Shown: positions 10,054 to 18,193 of the stretch, piece after piece
Numbering within the stretch: position 1 is the first letter of the stretch
How the letters are laid out: each line of letters starts with the position of its first letter
Assembly (NCBI GenBank): GCA_021787595.1
Contig: JAJYLQ010000012.1
Location: 60,854 to 124,853, forward strand
DNA length: 64,000 bases
Reading direction: 5' to 3'
From: Chloroflexota bacterium
Lineage (GTDB): Bacteria > Chloroflexota > Anaerolineae > Anaerolineales > Villigracilaceae
Notes under the pieces: model-generated
What the model saw: the letters and a program-made list of their open reading frames with translations, nothing else
Told to the model about the DNA's origin: nothing
The model's database searches: none
Position numbers and translations under genes: made by a program

Positions 10054-11565
10054 ATGTTCAAAAAAATCCTGGTGGCCAATCGCGGCGAGATTGCTGTACG
10101 CATCCTGCGCGCCTGCCGCGAATTTGGAATTCCAACCGTGGCCATTTTCTCGGAAGCCGACCGCAACGCGCTGCACGTCCGTTATGCGGACGAAGCGTAT
10201 CTGCTCGGCCCGGCCCCGTCGCGCGAATCCTACCTGCGCGCGGATAAGATCATTGACATCGCGCGCAAATGCGGCGCGGATGCCATCCATCCCGGCTATG
10301 GATTTTTGGCCGAGCGTGAAGCCTTCGCCGCGGCCTGCATGGATGCGGGAATCACATTCATTGGACCGAAACCGTCAGCGATTGCCGCAATGGGCGATAA
10401 GATGACCGCGCGCAACACCGTCATGGCGGCGAGCGTGCCGGTCGTTCCTGGCACGGAGGGCAAAGGCGGCATGACCGATGACGATCTGCTGGCATTCGCT
10501 CCGAAGATCGGCTTTCCGCTGTTGATCAAAGCCTCGGCGGGCGGCGGCGGAAAAGGAATGAGGGAGGTCGCCTCGCTCGAAGAAATGCCGGCTCTGCTTG
10601 CGTCCGCGCGGCGCGAAGCGGAATCCGCTTTCGGCGATGGAAATGTTTATCTCGAGAAGCTGGTCGAAGGCGCGCGCCATATCGAAATCCAAATCCTTGC
10701 CGACCAGTATGGCAATGCGATCTATCTTGGCGAACGCGACTGTTCCATTCAGCGCCGCCACCAAAAGCTGATCGAAGAAGCCCCCTCGCCTTTCATGGAC
10801 GAGGAACTGCGCCAGAAGATGGGCACAGTAGCGGTGAAGGCCGCGCAGTCGGTCGAATACGTCAACGCCGGGACGATCGAATTTTTGGTTGACAAGGACA
10901 AGAATTTCTATTTCCTCGAGATGAACACGCGCTTGCAGGTGGAGCATCCTGTTACCGAGTTGGTGACCGGCGTTGATATTGTTGCGGAACAAATCCGCAT
11001 CGCGCGCGGGCGCCAGTTGAGCTACAAACAGGAAGATGTTCATCTGCGCGGGCACGCCATCGAGTGCCGCGTCAATGCCGAAGACCCGTACAATGGTTTT
11101 CTGCCTTCGACCGGACTCGTCACATTGAGCATCGTTCCCACCGGCCCCGGCGTCCGTGTGGACACGAGCGTTTATTCCGGCATCGAGATTTCGCCGTTCT
11201 ACGATCCGATGATCGCCAAGCTGATCGTGTGGGGCGAGACGCGCGGGCAGGCCATCCTGCGCATGCGGCGCGCGCTGGAAGAGTATCGCATCGTCGGCGT
11301 GCGGACGAACATCCCGTTCCATCAGACGATGATGGACTCGCCCCGCTTTATGGGTGGACAGTACGACACGCGCTTTGTCGAGGAACGTTTCTCCATGCCC
11401 GAACTGGATGAGGAGCGTGTGATGCATCACCCGGAAATCGCCGCGGCATTTGCCACGCTGGTCGCGCATCATGAAGCGCAGCGCTCGTCGGAATTCGTCA
11501 TGCGCAACGAACGCGATACCAGCAACTGGAAATGGGTCGGGCGCTGGGAACGCCTGCACCGGTAG
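10054..11565 (+). CDS. accC: biotin carboxylase subunit of acyl-CoA carboxylase
   Basis: The 503-residue enzyme carboxylates biotin using ATP and bicarbonate. The start is fixed by AAGGAG and the canonical N-terminus MFKKILVANRGEIAVR. The ATP-grasp glycine loop ASAGGGGKGMRE lies near 161-171 and EMNTRLQVEHPVTE near 288-301, containing the catalytic Glu and Arg. About 45 C-terminal residues beyond the conserved domain are unassigned. It lies between the carboxyltransferase and the carrier protein gene in one operon. Confidence 0.93.
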   Translation: MFKKILVANRGEIAVRILRACREFGIPTVAIFSEADRNALHVRYADEAYLLGPAPSRESYLRADKIIDIARKCGADAIHPGYGFLAEREAFAAACMDAGITFIGPKPSAIAAMGDKMTARNTVMAASVPVVPGTEGKGGMTDDDLLAFAPKIGFPLLIKASAGGGGKGMREVASLEEMPALLASARREAESAFGDGNVYLEKLVEGARHIEIQILADQYGNAIYLGERDCSIQRRHQKLIEEAPSPFMDEELRQKMGTVAVKAAQSVEYVNAGTIEFLVDKDKNFYFLEMNTRLQVEHPVTELVTGVDIVAEQIRIARGRQLSYKQEDVHLRGHAIECRVNAEDPYNGFLPSTGLVTLSIVPTGPGVRVDTSVYSGIEISPFYDPMIAKLIVWGETRGQAILRMRRALEEYRIVGVRTNIPFHQTMMDSPRFMGGQYDTRFVEERFSMPELDEERVMHHPEIAAAFATLVAHHEAQRSSEFVMRNERDTSNWKWVGRWERLHR

Positions 11566-11640
11566 TCGAATAGTCTGATAGTCGAGCAGCCGGTTGATCA
11601 TTAGACCAGGAGACTAAGCGACCATGCGACCACAGGACAA
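11563..11640. repeat. short-word array following the accC stop codon
   Basis: Starting at the TAG of accC, the word AGTCGA/AGTCTGATAG is repeated with variation, followed by GACCAGGAGACTAAGCGACC-type words up to the next gene. It looks like a degenerate tandem expansion that includes the stop codon. Confidence 0.5.
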
Positions 11641-11645
11641 AACAC

Positions 11646-12143
11646 ATGAAATATGTAACCACGATTGACGACAAAGAATTTACAGTCGAGATCATTGACG
11701 AACGACACATCAGCATCAACGATAAAATGATGGAGGTGGATTTCCAATCCATCAGCGGTCAGCCGGTCTATTCGATGGTGATTGATGGAAAATCCTATGA
11801 GGCCTATGTCTATGAAGGCGAAGACGATTGGCAGGTGCTTTTGCTTGGCCGGCAGTATCCGGTCAAGGTCGAGGACGAGCGCGAGAAACGGCTGAAGTCC
11901 GCGGCGGGAGGCAAGGCCCAGGCGGGCGGCGAATTCCAGTTGAAGTCGCCGATGCCGGGATTGGTGGTCGCGGTTCCTGTCGAAGAAGGGCAGCCGGTCG
12001 AAAAGGGACAGGTGCTGGTCATCCTCGAATCCATGAAGATGCAGAACGAATTGAAATCGCCGCGCGCCGGAAAAGTGGAACGCATCAAGGTGAAGGCCGG
12101 CGAGAGCGTGGAACAGAAACAGACCTTGTTGAGCGTGGTGTAA
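11646..12143 (+). CDS. biotin carboxyl carrier protein
   Basis: A 165-residue carrier with a C-terminal biotinyl domain (about 97-165). Lys131 in ILESMKMQNE is the biotin attachment site, and SPMPGLVVAV marks the preceding loop. The N-terminal half resembles the non-biotinyl region of propionyl-CoA carboxylase-type carriers. It ends the carboxylase operon and would shuttle carboxybiotin between the two enzymes encoded upstream. Its stop codon lies at the beginning of a GCAAAACGC-type array. Confidence 0.92.
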   Translation: MKYVTTIDDKEFTVEIIDERHISINDKMMEVDFQSISGQPVYSMVIDGKSYEAYVYEGEDDWQVLLLGRQYPVKVEDEREKRLKSAAGGKAQAGGEFQLKSPMPGLVVAVPVEEGQPVEKGQVLVILESMKMQNELKSPRAGKVERIKVKAGESVEQKQTLLSVV

Positions 12144-12225
12144 GCAAAACGCAAGGAGCAAGACGCAAAAGCAAAACGCAAAGAGTAAAACGCAAAACAA
12201 AACGCAAAGAGCAAACGCAAGCGCA
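12141..12225. repeat. degenerate tandem array of GCAAAACGCAAAGAG words
   Basis: From the TAA of the biotin carrier gene, the 90-nt gap is almost wholly built of CAAAACGCAAAGAG/GCAAGACGCAAAAG variants. Related ACGCAAAATGC words occur at the start of murI (about 16460). Confidence 0.75.
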
Positions 12226-12233
12226 ATTGTGAA

Positions 12234-12842
12234 ATGAGCGATTCAAATCAAGAGACCGAAGTAAAGTTCTACGTCAGCAGCCTGACGGAAGTCGAAATGC
12301 GCCTCTATTCATTGGAAGCGCATTTGATTCAATCTCGCGTGCTCGAAGTCAATTTGCGATTCGATAATCCAAATGGCGACTTCCAGCGCCAGGGACGCGT
12401 ATTGCGCCTGCGCCGTGACGAAGAAGTTCGATTGACATACAAAGATGGCAGCCGGCTTTTGGACGGCGCGCTCAGCCGCCGCGAGATCGAATTCGCCGTC
12501 AGCGATTTCGATTTGGCAAAACAATTTATCGAAGCGCTGGGATATAAAGTAATTTTCGTTTACGAGAAATTCCGCACGACATTTGAATTGGACCGCGCGC
12601 ACATCATGCTGGATGAAACGCCGATCGGCAATTTTGTCGAGATCGAGGGCGCGCTAGAAACGCTAAAGCCAATTGCGGCGAAGCTTGGCCTGAACTGGGA
12701 TGCGGCGGTCCCGGCCAGTTATCACGCGTTGTTCAAGCGCGTGTGCGAAGCGCGCAGGCTCGAATTCCGGGATTTGAGTTTTGAGAACTTCAAGAATAAA
12801 AAAATTTTGCCAACTGATTTGAAGGTCCTGCCGGCAGATTAA
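12234..12842 (+). CDS. CYTH-domain protein (class IV adenylate cyclase / thiamine triphosphatase-like)
   Basis: This 202-residue protein begins with the CYTH signature ExExK (Glu7, Glu9, Lys11) that binds triphosphate and metal. Alternating Arg/Lys and Glu strands follow (VLRLRRDEEVRLTYKDG, REIEFAV, FVEIEGA), as expected for the closed beta-tunnel. CYTH enzymes hydrolyse or cyclise triphosphorylated substrates; the CyaB-like layout with ExExK and an acidic C-terminal strand is present. The substrate (ATP, thiamine triphosphate or tripolyphosphate) cannot be inferred. It starts right after the word array. Confidence 0.85.
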   Translation: MSDSNQETEVKFYVSSLTEVEMRLYSLEAHLIQSRVLEVNLRFDNPNGDFQRQGRVLRLRRDEEVRLTYKDGSRLLDGALSRREIEFAVSDFDLAKQFIEALGYKVIFVYEKFRTTFELDRAHIMLDETPIGNFVEIEGALETLKPIAAKLGLNWDAAVPASYHALFKRVCEARRLEFRDLSFENFKNKKILPTDLKVLPAD

Positions 12843-12915
12843 AGCGCCAGATACAAACTCTGTTTGGTCGGGCGCGTTCTGCCATGCCATTTCAAGCGGG
12901 AACCTGGAGGACAAC

Positions 12916-14016
12916 ATGAATATTTTGATTTTGGGCGGGTACGGTTACACCGGCAAATTGCTGGCTAAACATTTGCTGGCTGAAACAAATCACAAGATCA
13001 TCATTGCCGGGCGGCATCTCGACAAAGCGCAAATGTTGGCGGATGAATTGAATGATGGACGCGTGGCTGCGTTGCAAATTGACGCGGCGGATTCGGCCAG
13101 CTTGAAATCTGCGCTTCGGGGGGCGGAGCCTTCGACTTCGCTCAAGCCAGGCTTTTTGCTGGTCGCCGCGCCGACGACTCATCACACCGAGAAAGTTATC
13201 TGCGCCGCGCTCGACGCGGGTGTGGATTATCTCGATGTCCAATATTCATTCGAGAAACTAAAAATCCTGAATGCTCATGCAAAGGAAATTGCTGAAAAGA
13301 ATCTTTGCTTCATCACCGAGGCCGGATTCCATCCCGGCTTGCCCGCAGCATTGGTTCGTTATGCCGCATCGAAAATGGACTGCGTCGAGTCTGCGTTCAC
13401 AGCCGGATATTTGAATGTTGGCACGTTCACGCCTTACACGGACGCCATGGACGAATTTATGGAAGCCTTTGTCAAGTATCAGGCACAGGTCTACAAAAAC
13501 GGCGCATGGACAAAATCAAATTCATACGACATTCGAAAATTCGATTTCGGCGAGGGCATCGGCAAGCGCGATTGCTATTCGATGTTCTTCGAAGAATTGC
13601 GTGGATTGCCCGAAATGTATCCGAGTTTGAAAAATGTTGGCTTCTACATGGCCGGAGGAGGCTGGCTGGCAGATTCGCTGACCACGATCATCCTGCTCGG
13701 CTCGAAGCTCGCGCCCCAACGCGGACTCAAGCCGATGGGCAAACTCATGTGGTGGACCATGACCAAGCTTCCCAAGCCGCCCTATCGCGCGATGCTCGCG
13801 GTCGAGGCCAAAGGCCAATTAAACGGCAGGCCGGTCCAAGTCCGCGTGAGCTGCGAACACGAAGATGGCTATGAGTTCACCGCGATCCCCGTTGTCGCCT
13901 TTTTGGAGCAATACGAAAAAGTCCGACGCCCGGGACTTCACATGCTGGGATATCTGGCAGAACCAAAGCAACTATTCAGGGATATGCAAAAGATGGGGAT
14001 CAAATTAATCGAGTAG
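12916..14016 (+). CDS. saccharopine dehydrogenase-like NAD(P)-binding protein
   Basis: A 366-residue oxidoreductase-like protein with an N-terminal Rossmann motif GGYGYTG (7-13) and TEAGFHPGLPAALVR (about 134-148), typical of saccharopine dehydrogenase / trans-acting enoyl reductase relatives. Start supported by CTGGAGG upstream. Residues around 68-77 (RGAEPSTSLKPG) are encoded by a CTTCGACTTCGCTCA repeat and sit where relatives usually have a short turn. That makes them a probable in-frame repeat insertion. Substrate unknown. The stop codon lies inside the palindrome at 14015-14036. Confidence 0.8.
   Translation: MNILILGGYGYTGKLLAKHLLAETNHKIIIAGRHLDKAQMLADELNDGRVAALQIDAADSASLKSALRGAEPSTSLKPGFLLVAAPTTHHTEKVICAALDAGVDYLDVQYSFEKLKILNAHAKEIAEKNLCFITEAGFHPGLPAALVRYAASKMDCVESAFTAGYLNVGTFTPYTDAMDEFMEAFVKYQAQVYKNGAWTKSNSYDIRKFDFGEGIGKRDCYSMFFEELRGLPEMYPSLKNVGFYMAGGGWLADSLTTIILLGSKLAPQRGLKPMGKLMWWTMTKLPKPPYRAMLAVEAKGQLNGRPVQVRVSCEHEDGYEFTAIPVVAFLEQYEKVRRPGLHMLGYLAEPKQLFRDMQKMGIKLIE
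13119..13152. repeat. repeat word inside the saccharopine dehydrogenase-like gene
   Basis: The stretch around CCTTCGACTTCGCTCAAGCC matches elements at 36801-36825 (inside hemC), 21091-21110 and 25237-25252 in this window. Reading frame is kept. Confidence 0.6.
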
Positions 14017-14036
14017 GTCACGTTGAAACGTGACCT
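14015..14036. repeat. 22-bp hairpin palindrome overlapping a stop codon
   Basis: Arms AGGTCACGTT and AACGTGACCT are perfect with a 2-nt loop. The TAG of the upstream gene is in the left arm. No T-run follows, so this is more likely a repeat of the 1237-1263 type than a terminator. Confidence 0.75.
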
Positions 14037-14042
14037 GCATCG

Positions 14043-14351
14043 TCAACGATACTTTCCCGTGCGCGCCAAATTCGTTAAGTGGTCGAGCAGCGGGCGCAGC
14101 CGTTCAGGTACGACCGTCTCACTCACGATGACCGTGTGCGTTCGCGGCGGCAAAGAAATCGTCACGCTGTATTCGAACATGTCCGCCCCCGGCGAGGCAG
14201 GCTTGATTTGCCCGGGCAAATCAAAGAAACCTGCCTCATTTATTTTTTGTTCGAGAGTCGCCGATTCGTCCGGCGCGAGTTTTTCAGAATCGACGCGGGC
14301 GGTCAGGCTGATACCGGCAAAGCCGCCGCTGCGCACGAACTCGATACGCAT
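14043..14351 (-). CDS. emfourin-type inhibitor of the adjacent M4 protease
   Basis: A 102-residue protein beginning MRIEFVRSGGFAGISLTAR, matching the N-terminal pattern of emfourin, the protealysin inhibitor family. It contains LEQKINEAGFFDLPG and a basic C-terminus. Emfourins are small proteinaceous inhibitors encoded beside protealysin-like M4 metalloproteases. Here it lies 24 nt downstream of such a protease on the same strand. No signal peptide is visible, matching the leaderless protease. Inhibition of this particular protease is inferred from family and pairing. Confidence 0.8.
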   Translation of the reverse strand: MRIEFVRSGGFAGISLTARVDSEKLAPDESATLEQKINEAGFFDLPGQIKPASPGADMFEYSVTISLPPRTHTVIVSETVVPERLRPLLDHLTNLARTGKYR

Positions 14352-14375
14352 TCGTCATCTCCCTGCTTATGAATT

Positions 14376-15521
14376 TCATGAACCGCCAAATAAGGATCGG
14401 ATGATCGCCGCGGGTGCGGTCACGCATCCGCCGGGTTGAGGCTGCGGCTGGGGCTGCGGTTGAGTCTGGGGAGCGCCGGGTGTAATGCCAACGCGGATCC
14501 ACGCGTTCTTCACCGCTTGCTGTTCGGCGCCATCCGTTCCAAAAAGTTCACCGGCGGTTTGGGTGGTCAGATCCGCTGCGCCCTGGAAATCGGTTGTGCT
14601 CCTGAATTTATCGCGCCCGGCCGCGTACCAGATCTTCCCGGCCTTTTCCCAGGCATATCCGCCGATGGCAACTGCCGTCAAATAAAACGCATGATTGGGG
14701 ATTCCCGAATTGATGTGAACACCGCCGTTATCCTGCGTGGTGTTGACGTAATGGGCCATGTCGGCGGGCTGCGGATCCTTGCCCAGCACCGGATCATCGT
14801 ACGCGGTGCCCGGCGCTTTCATCGAGCGAAGTGCAACGCCGTGAACGCTCGCAGTGAGCAGTCCCTCGCCGATCAGCCAATCGGCCTGATCCGCAGTTTG
14901 GTTGAGCTTGCGCTGCTTGACCAGCGAACCGAACACGTCCGAAAACGATTCGTTCAACGCCCCGGATTGTCCCTGATAATCCAGGTTCGACATGTATTGC
15001 GTTACGCCATGAGTCAGCTCGTGGCCGATCACATCCACTGCGATGGTGAAGCGGTTGAACAATTGTCCGTCGCCATCGCCATAGACCATTTGCTGCCCAT
15101 TCCAAAAAGCGTTGTCGTAGTTCTGCTGGTAATGAACCGTCGAGTCGAGATGCAGGCCGTTCCCATCCAGCGAGTTGCGCTGATAAATATCCCAATACAA
15201 ATCATACGTATCCCCCGCGCCGTCGTATGCCTCGTTCACGGCAACATCACCGGATGGCGGCTGGCCTTCATCGCGGACCTGCTGTCCGGGTAAACTGCTT
15301 CCATCGTTCGCAGTGTAAACGGTGCGATGCTTCCCCGGCGCGGTAACTGGCGTAAGGTAAGCCACAGCCGATGCCAACGCCTGACGGTGGCCGCGTATCC
15401 CGCCTGAGATTCCAATGGCATTCAACGCCACCTTCTTTTGGGCTTCGTTGCCATTGGCCAACATGCTCTCGAGCATGTGCGGAGGAACGATGCAGTGCAA
15501 ACAATTTATATGGTTGTTCAT
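14376..15521 (-). CDS. protealysin-like M4 family zinc metallopeptidase
   Basis: This 381-residue thermolysin-family protease has HELTH at 167-171 (zinc His167 and His171, catalytic Glu168) and NESFSDVFG with the third ligand Glu191. GGVHINSGIPNHAFYL further on contains the active-site His. The N-terminus CLHCIVPPHMLESM is the short protealysin-type propeptide with its Pro-Pro motif, and no signal peptide is present. An unusual tail consists of a Gln-Pro repeat followed by a short hydrophobic end. It pairs with the inhibitor gene just downstream. Substrate unknown. Confidence 0.9.
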   Translation of the reverse strand: MNNHINCLHCIVPPHMLESMLANGNEAQKKVALNAIGISGGIRGHRQALASAVAYLTPVTAPGKHRTVYTANDGSSLPGQQVRDEGQPPSGDVAVNEAYDGAGDTYDLYWDIYQRNSLDGNGLHLDSTVHYQQNYDNAFWNGQQMVYGDGDGQLFNRFTIAVDVIGHELTHGVTQYMSNLDYQGQSGALNESFSDVFGSLVKQRKLNQTADQADWLIGEGLLTASVHGVALRSMKAPGTAYDDPVLGKDPQPADMAHYVNTTQDNGGVHINSGIPNHAFYLTAVAIGGYAWEKAGKIWYAAGRDKFRSTTDFQGAADLTTQTAGELFGTDGAEQQAVKNAWIRVGITPGAPQTQPQPQPQPQPGGCVTAPAAIIRSLFGGS

Positions 15522-15600
15522 TTGACGGCTCCTTTTCGATAAAGAAGGTTCGATGCTACGCTGACTCGCGCTTTTACTTTACTCTTTTTCCAATCCAAAT

Positions 15601-16452
15601 TCAATCACCGATTTGTAACCATTCCCCGCGCAAAACTTTATCGCCATCCCAATGCAATTGCCCGACCGCCCCCTCTTCGCCCAGCAAACCGGGCAGGAGG
15701 GATCGAACGAAATCCGCATCACCCGATGTGAAGAATCGGACCTCGCCGCGCCCGCCCGCCGGACGTTTCAATCCGTTCGCCTCGAGCAGACGTTTGGCCT
15801 GCCGCGCCACCGCCGGGGCTGGGTCTATCACCCGGACTTTTTCCCCCACGATCCGCTGAATCAGCGGAATCACAAACGGATAATGTGTGCAAGCCAAAAC
15901 AACCGTGTCAATATTTTTCTGGAGCATTGGATCCAAAGCTTTTTCGAGAATACCGCGCGTGAGCGGTCCATCCAGATCGCCTTTTTCAATTTGCTGGACG
16001 AGCCCCGGACAGGTATCCTGCATCAATTGCACTCCGTTCGCAAACCGTTCCACCACCGACGCGTACAACGCGCCCTGAAATGTCGCCGGCGTCGCCAACA
16101 CGCCGACCACGCCGGTCCCGGTATGTTCCGCCGCAGGCTTGACGGCGGGTTCCATGCCGACGAAAGAAACATCAGGGAACGTTCGACGCAGGTGCGTCAA
16201 CGCCGCAGCGGATGCTGCATTGCAGGCGACAACGATAATCTTTGCGCCATGATTTAAAAGAAACCGCGTTATGCCTTCGGAAAAATCGCGCACCTGGCCC
16301 AGCGGACGCGGACCATAAGGCACGTGTCCCTGATCGCCAAAATAGATGACCGCCTCTTCGGGCATTTGCTCGCGAAGGGAGCGCAGCACCGAGAGTCCGC
16401 CAACGCCGGAATCAAAAACGCCCATTGGATTATTCGAATTGGTCGGGGGCAT
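15601..16452 (-). CDS. murI: glutamate racemase
   Basis: The 283-residue enzyme interconverts L- and D-glutamate for peptidoglycan. Motifs are GVFDSGVGGLSVL, VVACNAASAAAL (first catalytic Cys) and VVLACTHYPFV (second catalytic Cys with His). ATG 16452 is chosen over an upstream TTG at 16479 because the extra residues derive from an ACGCAAAATGC repeat word and are not conserved. Neither start has a good ribosome site; a GGGAGG lies about 50 nt upstream. The neighbouring M4 protease is on the same strand but separated by 79 nt. Confidence 0.9.
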   Translation of the reverse strand: MPPTNSNNPMGVFDSGVGGLSVLRSLREQMPEEAVIYFGDQGHVPYGPRPLGQVRDFSEGITRFLLNHGAKIIVVACNAASAAALTHLRRTFPDVSFVGMEPAVKPAAEHTGTGVVGVLATPATFQGALYASVVERFANGVQLMQDTCPGLVQQIEKGDLDGPLTRGILEKALDPMLQKNIDTVVLACTHYPFVIPLIQRIVGEKVRVIDPAPAVARQAKRLLEANGLKRPAGGRGEVRFFTSGDADFVRSLLPGLLGEEGAVGQLHWDGDKVLRGEWLQIGD

Positions 16453-16537
16453 TGCTGAATCATAAAACGCAAAATGCAATCCGTAAAGCCCGCCTTTTCC
16501 GTTTTCCTCCCTGCGTTTTACTGTGTATAGTATTACC

Positions 16538-16656
16538 CCGCGAAACCTATATCAACCACGAAGATTTTGCGGTGCGATATTTATATCGCTCTTGGCTGCG
16601 GGATGAATTCGGCGCTGCGTTATCAAAATCGCCGCCCGGTCTGGCGGCGATTTTTT
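16538..16656 (+). ncRNA. candidate small RNA with intrinsic terminator
   Basis: No gene is apparent here on the + strand, yet the region has a TATAGT -10-like hexamer (16526-16531), a perfect hairpin (16574-16589: GCGATAT, TT loop, ATATCGC) and a strong terminator at 16628-16656. Together they outline a transcript of about 120 nt divergent from murI. No known RNA family is recognised. The short ORF crossing it (16567-16944) runs through the terminator and the lipoprotein gene and is not convincing. Confidence 0.35.
16628..16656 (+). terminator. rho-independent terminator
   Basis: Perfect 9-bp stem ATCGCCGCC / GGCGGCGAT with a 6-nt loop, followed by a run of six T. It has no annotated gene upstream on the + strand, which is why a small RNA is proposed. 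Confidence 0.8.
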
Positions 16657-16663
16657 CGTGCTG

Positions 16664-16760
16664 CTAGTGGTTTGTTGGATATGTTTTGCAATAAAATCAT
16701 TGCTAATCCAAACGTGATTCGGCGCAAATTTCTTGCAGTATTTACCCAACAGACCACTAG
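16664..16760. repeat. 97-bp element with terminal inverted repeats (MITE-like)
   Basis: The ends CTAGTGGTTTGTTGG (16664-16678) and CCAACAGACCACTAG (16746-16760) are inverted 15-mers with one mismatch. The interior is AT-rich and non-coding. It lies between the candidate small RNA and the lipoprotein gene. No target duplication could be recognised. Confidence 0.5.
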
Positions 16761-16785
16761 TCACGCGGCGCGTCCCAAAAACGGT

Positions 16786-17655
16786 TTATTGGAATTTGAC
16801 CACGAGCGTGTAATTCACCACGGCTCCCGCTCTTGGCACAACTTCGATGATGTAATCTTGCGTCGAAGGCAATTTCATGCTGAAACTGGTTCGTTCGGTT
16901 ACATACCGAAGGTAGGGTTGTCCATCCGCAAAGCCCCACACTGACAATACAACACTATTGCCCTGACTGTTCAAACTCAAACTCATGGTTTGGCCTTGAA
17001 CGGCATAGGCGACATAATCCACGTTGTATCCTCCAGCAGTCTGTCCGCTCAAAATGGCTTTGTCCGCGCCTTGCGCGATCTGGATGCGCGCCGGAATCTG
17101 GACGGTGAGCGTGAAGTTTTCCGTGGTTGTGCCGCCATGGATTCCCAGGTAATAATCCTCCGTGGTTGGCAGCCTGCCCTGCCAGCCAGTTTGCCTGGCC
17201 GATGCGCTCAACAGCGATGTCCCGCCTTGCGTGTTGATGGAAAGCGTCACATCGTTGTTCAACGAGTTGACATCCACGATCATCGGCTGACCCTGCATCG
17301 CCTGCAAAACATAATACTGAATTTGTCCCGGCTGGATCGGCGCGCTGACCACTCCCGCGGTCGCGCCGGTCAGGAAATTGATGCGGGTCGCAGCCGGCGG
17401 GACCGGAGTCGGCGCAATGGCCGGAAGATTCGTTGGCGCCGGAGTTGGGGGAATCGCCGTCGCAGGAATCGGAGCCGGTGTGTTCTGAGGCGTGATCGCC
17501 TGCATCGTCGCGGCGACGACCGTCGCAATGTCATTGGGAGAAGCGGTTGGCGCTGACGGCGCGGCTAATCCGACACAAGCGACAGTCAGGACAAGAACGG
17601 CTAAAGCGGATATCCAAATATATTTTCCTCTTCGAGGACTTCGTGAGCGGGACAT
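16786..17655 (-). CDS. probable secreted lipoprotein with Pro/Thr-rich linker
   Basis: From ATG 17655 (AAAGGAG 7 nt upstream) the product is 289 residues. A basic N-terminus and hydrophobic stretch end in LVLTVAC (Cys27), a lipobox-like site. Residues about 55-100 are a low-complexity Pro/Thr/Ala linker with repeated PTPAP-like units. Then come two beta-rich repeats of about 95 residues, each with a G-Q-x-M/I-x-L/V-x-L/V-N-S pattern and a Y-x-I/L-x-V end, resembling bacterial pre-peptidase C-terminal-like domains. Function unknown; extracellular binding is a guess. Confidence 0.7.
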   Translation of the reverse strand: MSRSRSPRRGKYIWISALAVLVLTVACVGLAAPSAPTASPNDIATVVAATMQAITPQNTPAPIPATAIPPTPAPTNLPAIAPTPVPPAATRINFLTGATAGVVSAPIQPGQIQYYVLQAMQGQPMIVDVNSLNNDVTLSINTQGGTSLLSASARQTGWQGRLPTTEDYYLGIHGGTTTENFTLTVQIPARIQIAQGADKAILSGQTAGGYNVDYVAYAVQGQTMSLSLNSQGNSVVLSVWGFADGQPYLRYVTERTSFSMKLPSTQDYIIEVVPRAGAVVNYTLVVKFQ

Positions 17656-17708
17656 TCTGATCTCCTTTGTAAGGTTGGATGTTATCACAACAGCGTTCGG
17701 GCTTCGGG

Positions 17709-17714
17709 TACAAT
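17709..17714 (+). promoter_or_regulatory. -10 box of the vanZ-like gene
   Basis: TACAAT ends 6 nt before the ATG at 17721. No Shine-Dalgarno is present, so a leaderless mRNA is likely. No good -35 was found. Confidence 0.4.
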
Positions 17715-17720
17715 TCAGCC

Positions 17721-18101
17721 ATGTCAGACATCAAGGAATTCATTCGACGTTGGGGATTCTCTCTTTTGATGATGGGAACGATCTTTGCGTTTTCATCCAC
17801 GCCGGGAAGCGACCTGCCGAGTTTCGCATCGTTCGACTCCCTGGTCAAGAAGGGCGGACACATGCTCGGCTACGGTTTGCTGGCGACGGCAAACTGGCAT
17901 GGCTTTGACTTCAGGCGGAATCGTTCGTGGCTGGCCTGGTTGTTCGCCGTGCTTTATGCGGCGACAGACGAATTTCATCAATCATTTGTTCCCGGACGGC
18001 ACCCCTCGCCGGTGGATGTTTTTCTGTTCGATGGCGGCGGCGCGGCAATCATGTTGTTGATTGCCTCGCGATTCATAAAACCAAAAACTGCGAACGTATA
18101 A
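17721..18101 (+). CDS. VanZ-like family membrane protein
   Basis: The 126-residue protein has about three to four hydrophobic segments and the VanZ signature: KKGGHMLGYGLLA (43-55) and DEFHQSFVPGRHPSPVDVFLFDGGG (about 83-107). VanZ-like proteins are widespread membrane proteins; the founding member gives low-level teicoplanin resistance, but most have no known role. ATG 17721 is the natural start; an earlier TTG at 17679 lies upstream of the -10 box. It is divergent from the lipoprotein gene. Confidence 0.85.
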   Translation: MSDIKEFIRRWGFSLLMMGTIFAFSSTPGSDLPSFASFDSLVKKGGHMLGYGLLATANWHGFDFRRNRSWLAWLFAVLYAATDEFHQSFVPGRHPSPVDVFLFDGGGAAIMLLIASRFIKPKTANV

Positions 18102-18193
18102 GCCTTCTCCAAAATGATCCGTGGATTTCACAGACTTCCATCGGACTTCGCCAGTCTTTTTCAATTCACGTAATCTGCGTTTTCAAAAATCAA
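18102..18193. repeat. GTGGATTTCACAGA / ACGTAATCTGCG word region between convergent genes
   Basis: The 92-bp gap between the convergent vanZ-like and clc genes holds phrases such as ATCCGTGGATTTCACAGA and TTCACGTAATCTGCG. These look like degenerate inverted words. No terminator is evident. Confidence 0.3.

Noticed and set aside
10375..11601. 408-codon minus-strand frame
   Set aside because: It lies antisense to the conserved biotin carboxylase gene and has no motif.
12141..12225. Repeated GCAAAACGC words considered as a CRISPR array
   Set aside because: Units are short, degenerate and without unique spacers; no cas genes are present.
14436..15293. 285-codon + strand frame
   Set aside because: Antisense to the M4 protease, which has all catalytic residues.
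16567..16944. 125-codon + strand frame over the candidate small RNA
   Set aside because: It reads through an intrinsic terminator, a MITE-like element and antisense into the lipoprotein gene.
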